Translations under genes and position numbers: made by a program
Shown here: piece after piece, positions 48,441 to 61,500 of the stretch
How the letters are laid out: each line of letters starts with the position of its first letter
How positions within the stretch are numbered: position 1 is the first letter of the stretch
From: Edolisoma coerulescens
Lineage: Eukaryota; Chordata; Aves; Passeriformes; Campephagidae
Direction of reading: 5' to 3'
DNA length: 64,000 nt
NCBI GenBank assembly: GCA_013397115.1
Contig: VWZW01007296.1
Span: 479,003 to 543,002 of the forward strand
The notes under the pieces: model-generated
What the model was told of the DNA's origin: nothing
What the model saw: the letters and a program-made list of their open reading frames with translations, nothing else
The model's database searches: none

Positions 48441-50032
48441 ATTCTCTCATTATTTTTTTATCGATACTTCTGCATATTCAGTGAAATCTAAAGATTAGAG
48501 TTTTATGAATAATTCAGTGTTTAGGCTGATGTCTGATTCATCTACTTCAAATCTGGGAGGTGGTTTTGGAGGGAAGAGGAGGAAGGATTCCGTGTTTATT
48601 TGCTGTCGGTGAGGCTGTGCTCCCCAGGAGCGTGGTGATGCCTGGCACTGTGGTTCTCCTGCCTGCGCAGGACTGGCCCTGGCACCAGGCCTGGCCCTGA
48701 GCCCCCAGGCTGTCTCCCCACACTGTGCCACCCGGCTGATGCTGCTGGTGCTAGGGGCAAGCAAGGGTTTGGGACCCTCCTGCCAGCTCAGCCAGGTGCC
48801 AGAGGCATCACAGAGCTACCAGAGAAGTGATGGATGGATCCAGGATGAGGAAATGCACCCAAACCTTCTGTGGTGCCAGCCCCAGCAGCCCTCCTGTGCC
48901 CTCAATGTCTCCTTCCTGCGGAATTCAGAAATGGACTGGAAATGGAGCAAGAAACAGGCTGGTGCTGGCCTGGGGGGAGGAGAGCATGTGGGGCTCCAGG
49001 CAATGGGTCTATCTCCCAGCTCCTTGTTCCAGACCTGGCTCCTACTGGCACCTCAGCCAGGATCTGGCCTCTGGGCTCAGGAGGTGGGCACAGACCTTGA
49101 CAAAGATCTCCGCGGGCAGCACTTTGCAGGTCCATTGCTGTGGTCTGCTGAGATGGCCATGAGCCCGTCCTGCCATCATGTAATCCTGCTTTACAGCTTC
49201 CTCACCTTTCCAACAGACAATGCACACGAAGGCCCCATGAGTCCTGCGTGCAGAGGGCAGTCCCTGCAGTGGGGACATCTGCACTGTTTCTACACCAAAG
49301 GGCCATTGGTGATTTACTCAGGTTCTCCTCACAAGCACAGGTGCCTGCATGGAGGGGTCATGGAAGTGTCCAGGGCTGGGAGTGCTCTCCCCTGAACGTG
49401 GTGGGACTCAGTGGGCAGGGGTGAATGGTTGTCCTGCTTGTGATGCCTGGGGATACTGGGGGAGAGTTGCTCCTCCCGCCTCTGCTGGCCAACCAAGCAG
49501 CTCTTCATTTTCTTCCTCTCACATGTGGAATCTTCCTCCCCAGCCATTATCAGAGTCCTGTTTCCCAGTGAGGCCATACTTGGTGAAGGGAGACAGCACA
49601 TCCCACCAGCACACTGGCAGTGGGTCTGTGTGGGCCCCATGCTCTGAGCTGGTTCCCTGTGCACCCCACAGCAAGTGTTGTCAGCAAGCTGCAATCCCAG
49701 CACCCCAACACCCACCCAGCAGCAGGTAGATAGCTTTCATCTGCCTGTTCAGGGCAATCACCCTGCAAACCCCCCATCTCTCATCCCTCTCCGAACCCTC
49801 TGCTTAGGTGTGCCCCTTCTCTCCAGCCCCTCACAAAGCTTTGGCAAAGACCCTTCAAATTCCAGACCCCTGCTCCCACCAGGGCTTCGATCAGAGCAAT
49901 TAGCAGCTGCCAACAAGCACCTGCAGCCAGGCTGCTCATCAGATAAATTGGATGGAGGTGAGCTGGGTATGTGAGCAGATTTTTGGTGCTGTGGGTAGAG
50001 TTGCTTGTGTCTGCCTGGGTTTGTGTGCTGCC
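48441..50032. other. Intergenic region between RHO and H1-8
   Basis: No gene, RNA or repeat that I can support. Open frames here lack recognisable domains. The H1-8 promoter should be in the last few hundred bases, but I see no clear TATA or other diagnostic element. Confidence 0.45.
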
Positions 50033-51309
50033 ATGGAGCCTCAGCTCGGTAAGAGGTCTGCAGATGCTGTGGGGCCCTTCAGAGCTGGGGCTTGGCTCTG
50101 CCTGTGGTTGGGCTGTGGTTACTGTGGTCCCTGGGAGGCTGCAGGGATGAGCAGGGTTGTGGCTGCTTGGCTTCTGGGGCTTTGCAGCCCCTGGGGGTGT
50201 GAATGTCTTGGGACTGGACTCCAGTCCCACATGGTGCCTCTTCCAGCAGCCCAACCTGCTGGCATAGCCCAGCGCCGTTGGGGCCAGCACCCTCCAACCC
50301 TGCAGATGGTCAAGGAGGCGCTGCAGGCCCACGATGAGAAGAAGGGGGCCTCTGTCGTTGCCATCAAGCGTTTCATCCTGGCCAAGTACCTCACTGTGGA
50401 CCCCATCCGCCTCAAGTACCTGCTGAAGCGGGCACTGAGCAAGGGGCTGAGCTGCGGGGACCTGGTGCGGCCGCGCAACTCTTCTTCTGTGGGAGCCACT
50501 GGCACCTACAAGGTGAGCAAGGGCTGCTGGAGCCGCAGGGCTGGGGCCTGAGGTGCCGCCTGGCCCTGCTGACACCCCTCTCTCCCCTCCAGCTGGCACA
50601 CAAGAAGCCACGGCACAAGCAGCAGCTGGGCCAGGCAGATCCTGACAGAGGACAGGCCCCAAAGCCAGGACAGAAAGGGACCACCAAGGCCCCCCCGGCA
50701 GGAGCACGCCAGCAAGGTAAAGGCTGCTGGTGCCGTGGGCCAGCTCGTGCTGCCTGCCCCCCCGGGCTCACCCGCTGCCCTTCCTCCGCAGGTGCCGCGG
50801 AGCAGCAGCCGAAGGCGAAGCCCGTGAACGTGAGTAGGGGCCAGCAGGGGTGGGGGGCTCACGGCACGGCGACACCCTGAGGTGCTCTCTTCCCTTCCCT
50901 CCAGGCCCAGTCACAAGCAGCAGAGAAGCCCAGGAGCGACAGAGCAAAGCACCCCCAAACTGCTGACCGGCCCCAGGCTCAGGGCACAGGGCCTTCAGGG
51001 CCCCCGAGAGCCGCCGGCCACCGCCAGGCCCCCCGAAAAGGACACGCAGGACCCAGCACAGCCCTGGCTGCTGAGAACGCAGGAGGGGGTGAAAGTGACA
51101 GTTCTGCAGGTGCTGGGGTGAAGGGACCCCAAAAGGCCCCCAGGGGAAAGAGCAAGGGGAAGGTGCCCAAGGGGGAACAGCAGGGTGCTCCCAAGGCACA
51201 GGCAGGTCAAAACCAGGCAAGGAAGCCCCGGGTGGCTGCAGGAGCTGGGCAGGGGAAGGCCAGGCCGAAGAAGGCAGCCCCTGCGGCGGGGGACAGAAAG
51301 GCTCCATAG
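50033..51309 (+). CDS. H1-8: H1-8 (H1FOO), oocyte-specific linker histone
   Basis: Five exons: 50033-50048 (MEPQL plus one base), 50247-50512, 50593-50716, 50792-50829 and 50905-51309 (TAG). The total is 849 nt, 282 residues. Residues about 19-94 form the winged-helix globular domain (HPPTLQMVKEALQAHDEKKG, VVAIKRFILAKY, LKYLLKRALSKG, GATGTYK). The rest is a Lys/Pro/Ala/Gly-rich basic tail typical of linker histones. Replication-dependent H1 genes have no introns, and the position between RHO and PLXND1 is that of human H1FOO, which replaces somatic H1 in oocytes and early embryos. Exon 2 has a tandem acceptor (CAGCAG), so an isoform one Ala shorter is possible; exon 2 could start at 50250. 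The sequence is fast-evolving, as expected of this family. Confidence 0.9.
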
Positions 51310-51404
51310 GGAGCTTAGCCCTGCTGCAGCTGGCCCCAGGCCCTTGGGGTCTGGACTGGTTTCAGTCCCTAGGACAGTTTTTAACTCAGTGTTCACCTCA
51401 TCCT

Positions 51405-51410
51405 AATAAA
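51405..51410 (+). terminator. H1-8 polyadenylation signal AATAAA
   Basis: A canonical AATAAA lies 96 bp after the stop. I saw no histone stem-loop near the stop, so the mRNA is expected to be polyadenylated, as known for oocyte H1. Confidence 0.8.
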
Positions 51411-53060
51411 GCTTCTTTACTTGCCTCATGGAACGGCATGGCTGTTGTGGGTCCCTGCGCTTCCATCTCTCAGTGCCAAAATCCCTCAGCCCTGTCCTCA
51501 GCCTGCACGGCGTGGTGGTGAGCTGGTGCTGCAGGCTTCAGCTGCCTTGCTGCCTGCCCTCACGGAGAGGTGCCCTCTCTGTCCCCAGCTGTGGTGCCAA
51601 GGGGATGCTGGGCTTTGGGGGCTGTGTGTGTGCAGGCTGGCAGTGAGCCCCTGTGCCGGGTGGTGGGCAGGGACCCTGAGACCCATGGGACACAGCATGG
51701 TGACGCCCCCAGGAACACAGAAGTTCAGGCTTGGACAGTTCTGCTGTGGAGCCATGGTGCCCAGAGCCTGTGTGAGGTGTGCAGCCCTCTGTCCTCCTGG
51801 CTGCCCTTGTACTAATGCCTGGCTGAGCTGGGATTACAGGAGCACCAGGTCTGGGTGGTGCATGCCGTGGGCAAGTATCTCCCAGAAGAGGTGAAGCAGT
51901 CTGTGCTTTAACTATAGTAAGAGGAAGATAGAGGTGTTCTAGGGCTCAAAAACCAAGTTTGCAGTGTTACTGTAGCCTCCAGCATAGTTCGTGCTCTTAT
52001 TACCTGTCTGTGGCACAGTTCCCACCTACAAACCCATCTTGTGAGCTCCTGTGGGTCAGTGTATCACACTTCCATTTAATAATTTAAATTGCCTGAATTT
52101 CTCTTGCTCTGTCCAGAGGAGAGCCCTTCTGAAGGTCATGCTGATCGTGTAAAGGGTTACAGTCCTCCTGGCGGGGAGAAAATAAGTGGAAGTAAAACTC
52201 TTTCTAAAGAGGATTTTGTTAATCTGCAACTCGCCTTGCCATTGCCCTCCAAGGTTCCTGGCCTTGCTTTGGGGCTTAAGCAAGAGCTGAGCAAACTAAC
52301 TTCTAAACTTCAGCCTTGACTGTGTTGATCTGTCTTTAATGGAGCTGGAACTCGTGTCTCCCCAGGGACGGGGTGGGGAATGTGGCAGCAGTAACTGAGC
52401 AGAGTTCACTGGATTCTCAGATGGGGGTGGCCTCACAGAGCACCACTCATCCGTGTGGCAATGTCCCCAACAGCACCAGGCAGGGGCTGTGTCCTCCCTC
52501 TCAGCAGCCACCAGGTGTGAAATGCAAAGCTCTCTTGCTTCGAGAGAGACCAAAAAATTTAATGGCTGGATTTAGCTTTGCAAAGAATCAACTTCCTAGT
52601 GAAGAAGAAAATCCCCCTGGTGTCTGGAAAGCACAGCTCATACTGGGGGGGGGAAGATTCAGCAATGCCATGGTTATTAAGGGCCCTGGGCCCCCGCGGG
52701 TGTTGGGGCGCTGAAGCCGCAGACTCGGGTCAGGCAGTGCAGGGAGGCACCTGACAGAGGGGAGGCTGCCTGGCCTCAGCTGCTTCTGGGGGTTACTGAT
52801 CTTCCTGTGCACAGCGCTGGTCAGTTCAGGTGCTGCTGTCCTCGTGCCAGTTGTCCCCTCCTGTGCCTGGTCTGGGAAGGAGCCGTGGCACCGGCTGTGG
52901 GAGTGGTGTGTGGAGAGCCCTGAGGGGTACAAACCTGTCCTCACTGGGCTGCTGACCCTGCACGTGGTGTGTCTCGCACATGCAAAGCTTGTCTGTGCAG
53001 GTGTCTTCCAGGTGTGTCCTCCCCGTGTGCTTGGCAGGAACTGCACTCCACAGGTTCAGC
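51411..53060. other. Intergenic region between H1-8 and the PLXND1 3' end
   Basis: No supported gene or repeat. H1-8 and PLXND1 converge here. Short open frames show no domain. Confidence 0.45.
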
Positions 53061-55525
53061 ACCTTGTTTTATTACAAAGATAGGCTTTGCCAGGAGTCTG
53101 CCACTTCCACTACACAGCAGGTAAGGGCACTACACCCACAACACGTGCCAAAGTTTAAAAACATCTTACAAAGGGCTCGGAGGTTCAAGGCAACACTACA
53201 AACCCTCTGCTAAAGTTGTTCCTTTAAATGGTTGTAGCAACTACTTTTTCTTTTTTTTTTTNTAATAAAACAATAGCCCCAATACATGGCCCAGCCACAG
53301 CACCTGGAGGCAAACTCTGCTTACTCCCGGCTCATCTGTATCCTTTCCCTGTAACAAACAACATGGGTCTATAGCTCCATGGCCCTTTCCCTGCCTCCAG
53401 CCAAGCTCAACATTCTCTGCTACCTTGGTTCTTCTTGCCCTGGCCTTTCCTGTGCTGGGCCTGCCTACGTCTCTGGCAGCTATTCACAGTTTCTAAAAGA
53501 AAAAAACATCAAGAAATTTTTGTGAAATCACTTTCAAAATAAAATGTAGCCCAGCTACATTCTTAGAGTTTCTATTCTGAAGCCACATCCTCAGCAAAGA
53601 CATTGAGACCTCCACAGTGTAAGTACTTTTTCTGTAGTTCTCTTTAAAAAAAACTCTGTTCTTCCCCTTTCCCTCCCCTCCCTCCCCACCTTTTAACATA
53701 CTGGATAAAGTCTATTGTTTGTTTTAAAATAGATATCTATGTACACATACACGACTCTGATGTTCTGGTTTCTGACAAATGTGGCATTACAGGAAACAAT
53801 GGAATGGAGACCACCTGTCCATGGCAGTGAAACACCCAGGAGTTTTGGTGGACAAAGCCATCCAATACCAGACTGCATCCTAGCCAGCTGGATGACTAAT
53901 GAAGGCTTCCCTTACACCCTCCTGCAGTGAGGTAGTAACTTTGTTAGTCCTGTATGGCAGTTCAAGCCGCGCTGGCTGTGCTGGGTCAGCCCTGCGGGCA
54001 GGAGCCTTGGCCCGTGCAGAACGCTGGTTTGAACACGCGGCACTGGCTGCGTGCAGCCCCTGCAGGGCCGTGTGACACCGGGGAGCAGAGCGGTCACGGC
54101 TCCCCGGGCTGCGGGAGGGAGCACAGGCCACCACGCCGGGCTGGGGGCTGCCCAGTGCGGGTGCTGTGGGGCGGCACGGGGGTGCCTGGTCTCGGACAAG
54201 CTCCGTTTGTCTGCCCCTGGGACCCTCTCACTGACCCCAGCCTGACCTGGGACACTCTCTGCTCTCAGAGTTTGCAGCTCTGGGTGCTGGAGATGTTCTG
54301 CTGGCCTGTGTCACTGCCGGGCTGACAGGGCTTGGGTCCAGTCCCTCTGCCTCTAAGGGCTGGACACACGCTGGCCATGCAGCCAAGCCCCACTCTCTGG
54401 GCTGCTCTCAGGTACCACCCACGGGGCTGGGCCCAAAGCAAGCAGAACGAGCTGCTTTGGGAGACACCTCTGCAGCACTGGCCTCGTGTTTGGTGATGGT
54501 CACAGGGGGAGGCAGAGACGATGCTATCTGGTGTTTGCCCTGCGTGTGGCTCGAGGCCACTGGCAGAGGGCTGTCAGCAGGCGCTGGCCCTACTGGCGTG
54601 AAGGGTGTTACTGGGGCTGTGCTGGGGCAGCGCCATGGACACGTGTGGGGCCAGTGGGGCAGGAGAGAGGGGCACAGTCCTTCCCTCACCCGCTGCCTGC
54701 GCTCTAGGACCGTGCCTGTGCCCGGCTGGCTGGGCGGCAGAATGTTCACCTCCCCACTGCTCTCCAGCTCACCACACACGAGAGAACAGAACCCAGGAAA
54801 GGCAGAACAGCCCTTCTCATGCCAGCACAGACTGTGCTCCCTCCAGCTCCCAAACAGCTGTCTCCATTAGGGATAAAGTGCTTTCACCATGCCTTAGCTG
54901 CTTGGGAAGCAACTGCTTTGTCTCAGCCCCGAGTTCCCTGTGTTGCCCAAGTCTCAGATGGAGGAGTGGTTATGTTTACATATACAGTACAAAAATTAAA
55001 AGGCACAAAAATACACAGAATGCAGCAGATAGTGAACAGCTGATAAGAGTCCCTGGTGTTGGAAAAATAAGAATGTTGGAGGGATGGAGTAGGAGCTCAG
55101 GCTATGATGGTCTTTGCTGTCTGTGGTCATTACTCCCTGAGGTGACCCTTCTGCTTTGTGTCTGTTGTTCCAGCCTCTGCAGCCTTGTCCCGAGGAACCA
55201 CGCACAGGGATGCACGGAGTGCTGACTGCTTGGATGCTGACCAAGGGGAAAGTGGTGAACTGAGCTTGCCACAAGTGTCGTGCCTCCATTTCTGGCTGGC
55301 AACATCAAATAAATTATGGGTGCCACAGTGCAGACCAGAGGAATTTTAGCTGCTCGGAAAGGTGTCTTGTGGCTTCTTGAGAGGTGAAGGAAAATTTTAG
55401 CCATGGCCAGGTCCACCCCCTCCACAAGGCTGGTTTGAGTATGACCAAGGTATGCCTGCAGCTGAAGGCAGGATCCCTTGTGGCACTGCACTGCAAGAAA
55501 GGTCACTTCCAGGGCTGCAGGCGGC
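53050..55525 (-). other. PLXND1: PLXND1 3' UTR (inferred) with polyA signal
   Basis: No coding exon is visible below the PLXND1 stop. TTTATT at 53068-53073 gives AATAAA on the minus strand and is a candidate 3' end, implying a UTR of about 2.5 kb. A second minus-strand AATAAA reads at 55308-55313 (TTATTT variants nearby), so a shorter form cannot be excluded. A single ambiguous N is at 53262 inside a T run. Confidence 0.4.
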
Positions 55526-58500
55526 CTAGGCTTCACTGCAGGACTCATAGATGTTGTCCTCCATGAGTGCAATCACTTGCTCAAATTTGTGCTGGAGCTG
55601 GGTGCGCTTTGTCGTGGGGTTTGCATCCAGGGCGGCCACGATCTGTGGGAGACACAGGCAGGCAGAGTGCTGAGGCAGTGTAGGGTGCCCGCCTGCCAGC
55701 CCAGCTCCCCCCACCAGAGCTGTGGAGCCCAAATCCCAGCCAGAGCTCCAAAGGGGAGAGCCCACCCTGCCCCACAGTCCCCGCACTCGCACCCCTGGCA
55801 TCCCTGCTGTCCTAGGCTCCCTGGTGAGGGCTGGCAGCAGAGTGGTGTATGACAAAAATATAGCACTGCTATAATAGAGCTGAGGGCACAGCACCAGCCC
55901 ACAGGTTACAGGGGGCAGGAGCCAGCCAGGGCCGCTGCCTTGGTGGGGTGAGCGCAGTGGGTACAAGTTATTTTGGGGGTGCATGTTTTGCTCTCCTGAA
56001 AGGCTCTACACATCTGGCAGCCCCTCTTCAGCCCAGGCAAATGCCGTTAAGCTCAGCTGGGAAGAGCCAGCCTTCTCTTCCAAGAGGTGCCAGGCAAGGG
56101 ACAGAGAGTAGGTGCATCTGCATATGCATCGATTACATATGTACTGCAGTTCTGCACACCCAGATAATCCCTGTTCTGTGGGACTGCATGCAGGGGTCTG
56201 CCTGCGGGGTTACCGCAGCGATCGTTCCTCCCTTCCAGGCAGGCCGGAGCCCGGGTGCTGCAAAGCCCACTCACCTGGGAGCGGTATCTCTTGGCGTACT
56301 TGTATATCTCAGCCATGGCGACATTGGTGTTGAACTCATTTCGGTATTTCTTTATAAAGACAGAAAAAAGAGGTGAGAATATTAGCAGGATGGAGCATGT
56401 GAGTTCCAGCCCGGGCGGCAGGCACTGACGACAGTAAAAGCAGGTTTTGCCTGACTTTACTGTCACGTTGGTACAGATTTTTAAGGAAGGTGCATTTGTT
56501 TGCATCAGGATGGGCCTTGGTCTTTTCAAAGCCAGCTGTAAATACCCACACTGGGCAGCACTGTGTATCTCTCTGTGCCCAAAGCCGTGTCACAGGAGGG
56601 GGCAGCACATCAGCTGCGCCGCAGAATATCGACAGAAAAATCCTGTTTGGTGCCCAAAGCTAAAACACCCTGGGGAGAAGGTCTGATTTGGAGGAACCTG
56701 CGGTGCATTGCTGGCAGGACTCTGATCTGGAGCGTGGCTGCCAGCTCCTGTGGCTGGTACCAGGGCTGGCTGCCAGTGGCTGCCTGGGACTCAGGGCTGT
56801 CCCTGGCAGTTGTGCCTGGGAGCCAGCTGGCTGGGTGGCTGCAGGACTGCAGCAATCCTTGTCCAAACTTCCTGGCTTTTTGGCACTGAATTTTGCTCTC
56901 AACTCCCAGTGGTGCCAGAGCTAGTTAGGCTCAAGCGAACTCATGGGTGTTTACTGCAGCTCTGGCAGTAATTGAAGATACTTGGAATTAGGTCAGATGA
57001 AGTTTGTGTGTGGAAGTTTCAGGCAAAATCTCCTTTCTCGTGTGCTCCTTCCAGTATCTAAGCAGTAGCTGATTGCAGCCTCTGTGCATTCCCTGCTGTT
57101 GCCAGGCTCCAGCAGGACACTGAGCCTGCAGACTCAGCCCCCTCCCCTCCCCTCCACCCCCTTACCCACGACTCCTCCGCGAGGTGGGCGTTCATTTCCT
57201 GCTCGCTCAGAGGGGGCATGTCGTGGATTTGCTTGTAGTATCTCTGCACTATCTTCCGGTACTCGGGGATCTCCTTGGCATACAGCAGTTTGTTGGTCGG
57301 GGAATCCTAGAGTGAGGGCGAGACACTGAAATCAGGCACTGTGTTGTTCCTGGCTGAAAACGTTATCCTGTGTGCCTGACCAAAGCAGTGGCATCAGACA
57401 GGGACCTCGGCTACAGCTGGGTGCAGGGAACAGCCTTGCCTTTGGTCCCGGCTGTCGCCGGAGAGGAGTGAGGGGCAGGACAGCAGCAAGGCATGGAACA
57501 GCTCATGGCAGAAGGGCTGAGACACGTCAGGGATCTGTGGAAGGGCACCATGTGCCTGCAGAGCCACAGCACCATCCTGCTGCCCCTCATCCTTGCATGA
57601 GCTGAACATCCATCAGCTCCATGCCAGAGAAGGGGATGATGGGTGTGTGTTTGAATTTGCAGCAAGCACAGGCTAAATGCACACCCAGGGTCAGGCGGGG
57701 TGGCTTGCTGCCAGGTGATGCTCTGCAGGTGAGGTACCTCGCCTGTGCCAGATCAAACACTTGGGCTCTGTGGTGCTGTGTGTGAAAATTGGCATCAAGG
57801 GAAGGGCTTCTGCATGTATTTGCTGGGGTTTCTTGAGCAGCCACATTGATTTAAGCCAAAGAACAAAGCTATCTTACAAGTTGAACTTCATCAGTTAACT
57901 GTTGCTTTTGGATTTGTCATGTAGCTTTGATTTATTTTGCATTGGCTAATCCAGCCTGCCTGGCCTAAATTGAGTGCGCGTAAAGTAATTAACAGAGAAT
58001 ACTGAGTTCTCTTGATTAATGTCAGTTTGGACACAGCACCCTTAACCTCCCAGCCACACAACTGCGTTGTACCAGCAGAGGCACAACCCTGCTGCCCTCC
58101 TTGCAAACACAGCATGAATAATTTTAACCTCAAGGCAATCCTGCTCTGCTGATATCATTACCCCAGGAATGAACTTGGCTGCTTAGCCTCGTGTTGCAGC
58201 CCCAAGGGGAACTGCCCCAGGCTTGGGGACACCAAAGGGAGTGAGATCACCGTGTCCTGCCACCCCGACGCTGGTGTGGGACTGCTCCCCAGTGCTCTGA
58301 AAGGTGGAGAGGGGACCTGCAGAGCAGAGGGAGTGGCGGGTTCTGCCCACGGGCAGCGGACTTGGCTGTGTCAGGCAGGAATAGGGGACGCCGGGGTGAC
58401 TCCAATCTGCTGCTGCAATCTGTAGCTTGGCTAATGCTGCAGGGGAAACAGGAAACGGGCACCAGATCCCACAGCAGTTTATTTTCAAACCCAGCATTAG

Positions 58501-61500
58501 GAGAATATGGCCAACTTACAGAGAGCCTGCTCAGAGCATTTTTTTTTTCTTGGAAACACAAAGGAAAACCATGCTGCCTTTTTTCTAAGTTATTTTTTAA
58601 TTTGTGTCTGATTTGTCTCTATTATGAAGAGATGGGCACTGGTTTATTAACTGCTTGTGCACTGTAGATGTATGGACTGAGTCTGCTCTCACATTTGCAG
58701 TATTGAGAGCAACGTGCTGAAACCAAGGGAAGAATCCAGCCTGGAAAACGCTCAGCGATACACTGCGTGTACATGCAAGCTGATTTTTATGCGGAGGATT
58801 TATTCTTCCCACATTACTCAACAATTCATTCACTTATGCTATTGTATTCCTGAAAAATGTTTCCATCTGCTGTCTGACTCCAGCTGACCCCTCTTCCCCT
58901 CATCTGCCACTTGACAAGGACAAATTGTAGGTGTTTCGTAACACATGCACAAAAAAGACCAAAACCCAAACAAACAAAAAATCAAGCACTCATTAGATCT
59001 TCCTCCAGCATTAACCTCTCCCAACAAAGGCTTCCTGCAGCTCTGGGGCTGGGGGCGTAGTGCCCACCCCCTCACTGCAGGGTGTCCCCCAAGTCACACA
59101 CTGTCACCACCAGCCTCTGGGGTGGGGGGCAGGGGGGGCGATTTACAGCATTTCTTAATAAAACTTATTTATGTCAGGAAGTTTCAAATGTCAACACCGT
59201 GCTCAGCCAAGGCAGCGGGAGAAAAGAGAATATGCACGTGGGATGTCTCACTGCCGGCAGCCCTGCGGGACTGTGTTGGGCCGGAGGGTGGGAGATGGGA
59301 CCTGGCCCGTGCAGCCTGGCCTTTGCCTGGAGCAGGCTCAGCTCCCCCACTGCGGGGCTGAGCCCACCGGCCTCCAACCCCACGCTGGCCACGGCCACTG
59401 TGGGATGGACACGCTGTGCGGGAGGAGAGCACCAGCTGTGGCAGTGCTTGCCAAGTGCCTTCCCAGTGCTGCTGGATGGTGCCACTGGGATGGCCCTGGA
59501 CAGCCTCACACCTCCAGGTGAGCCAGGCCTGGTCTCTGATGCCTGGACAGGCAGAGCCTGTGTTCTCAGAGGACTGGCTCACCTCCTGGGCTTCTCTCCT
59601 AGGTGAGAGGTTCTGCAGAAATCACCGAGAGAAATGACTGAAGCTTCACCAGGAGCTACACCATTTTCCATCCCGTCACCAGGAGTTTATGTTGTCCCTC
59701 AGCTGCTTTATGGGGTCATTATGCTGATGGTGTCCCCTAAACCAGCCCTGACTGGGGGAGCTGGGCTCCCCCGTGGGGTCTGTCCATGCCCCATGCTGGT
59801 GCCCTGAGCAGAGCTGGCCCCCACCTGTGCCCACTCTTCCATGTTATGCCCCTGCCTGAGACAACAGCAGAAAATATTCCTCTGCTCCAGCCCCAGCTCA
59901 GCTGGGTCAGGAAGCGTTTCAGACACGGTGCTGAGTCAGCAGGTGCTGTCCCAGCTGCAGGACAGCTCCTGGAGCTGATGGGTAACCCTGAGCACACAGC
60001 CCAGTGGTTGGTCTCCCCCAGCCTCAGAGCCCCCCGGGCTGGGGGCCCTGCCTTGTGTCCATCCTGCCTGGGACTGTGTGTCCCCACTCCCTGGCTGCTG
60101 CTTGTGACAGAGGAGGTGCAAATTTCAAGCTCAAGCCTGAACAAAGGGGTGGGGAAGGGAGGGGAAAACGCACCCCTGGAGACAACCAGCAATGGCTCCA
60201 GCCGGCCACGGGAGGGTGGCCGGGCTGGGGGGAGGCCGGGCCGGTGACCTCTGCCAGCCCCTGCCCCCCAGCCCGGTGCACGTCTGTGGCTGCCCGAGCA
60301 GGGCTGCGGGGCCCGCGCTGGATGTACCTTGCCCAGCTGCAGGTCGGAGAGCGAGCAGGCATCGATGAAGGCCTGGGCGATCACAGACAGACAGGCGTCG
60401 ATGTGGTCTGTCTTGTCAATGTCGAAGACGAACTGGGGGTTTTTCAGGATGTTGACCCAAAACCTCAGTGGTAGGCTGCAAAGGGAAGGATCCAGGGATG
60501 CACACCAGATGAATTTTTGTGTACCAGAGGAAGAGGGGTGGAAATGCAGGACGGACGATGATAGAAAGGGAGTAGTAGAGAGGAAAGCTGAGGAGATGGG
60601 TTCTGCTATTTAATCACTCCCTGTACAGACCCCTGCCTTGATAGAGGGGCAGGCACACACCTTCACCCTCAAGACATTTTTTCAGTCTGGAGGACATGGC
60701 ACGGACAGGTGACTGCACATACAGACTTTTCTAGGCACACACATGACCCTGCTCCTTCAGCAGCTCCCAGCTCAGCAGCTCTGCTGCCCGGAGAGGCAGC
60801 AGCAGCTTTGCCTGCGTGGGTCTGTGGAGTCAGGCTTCCCCACTTGCTGCTGCTTGGAGCAATGGTGTCACCTCCTTTTCCCTCTTTCCTGACAGTAACC
60901 ATCGTCTGGTTCTGGTAGCGAGCCTGGCCCCACAAAATGCATTTCATGTGTCTTTTTTTCTGCTCTCTCATCATTTTCTCCTTCAGTTATTTCACTGCTG
61001 ATTCGGCCACAACACGGCTTCAGTCTATTGCTCACCCTTCCTACTCTCCACAGCAGCTAAGAAGTGAAAGCCACTGTAAGTCTTTGCTCTACAGGCCAGT
61101 GAAGGTAGTAAAGGGTAGGCAGGTCTGTTGCCCAGTGGTTGTTTCTGCATGCCTGCTCTCCCAGTAAAATTTGGTTTTAATTTTCACACATTGGGCTGGA
61201 AACAGTTCCTGTCTCCACAGTCTCCAAAGTGCCGAGCCTCTCCTCAACACTCTCTCCAAGCTCCCTGCTCTCTCAATTTAAATCCTCTGTTTTCTTTCCT
61301 GCACTATTTCCCCTTCACTTTGGCTCCTGCACCCCGTTCCTGCTGCTCATGTCCCTCAGCACTCGGTCTGGTCCCACTGCTGCAGCGCTCACCAGCACGC
61401 CACTGTCACAGCACCCGCGCCCCGAGTCCCCTGAACACCCTGGACACTCAGCTTGGGTACAGACCTAAGTCAGGAAAACTGCCACTAGGGGCTGAAAAGG

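Noticed and set aside
51411..53060. A further gene between H1-8 and PLXND1
   Set aside because: Short frames only, with no family match and no consistent exon structure.
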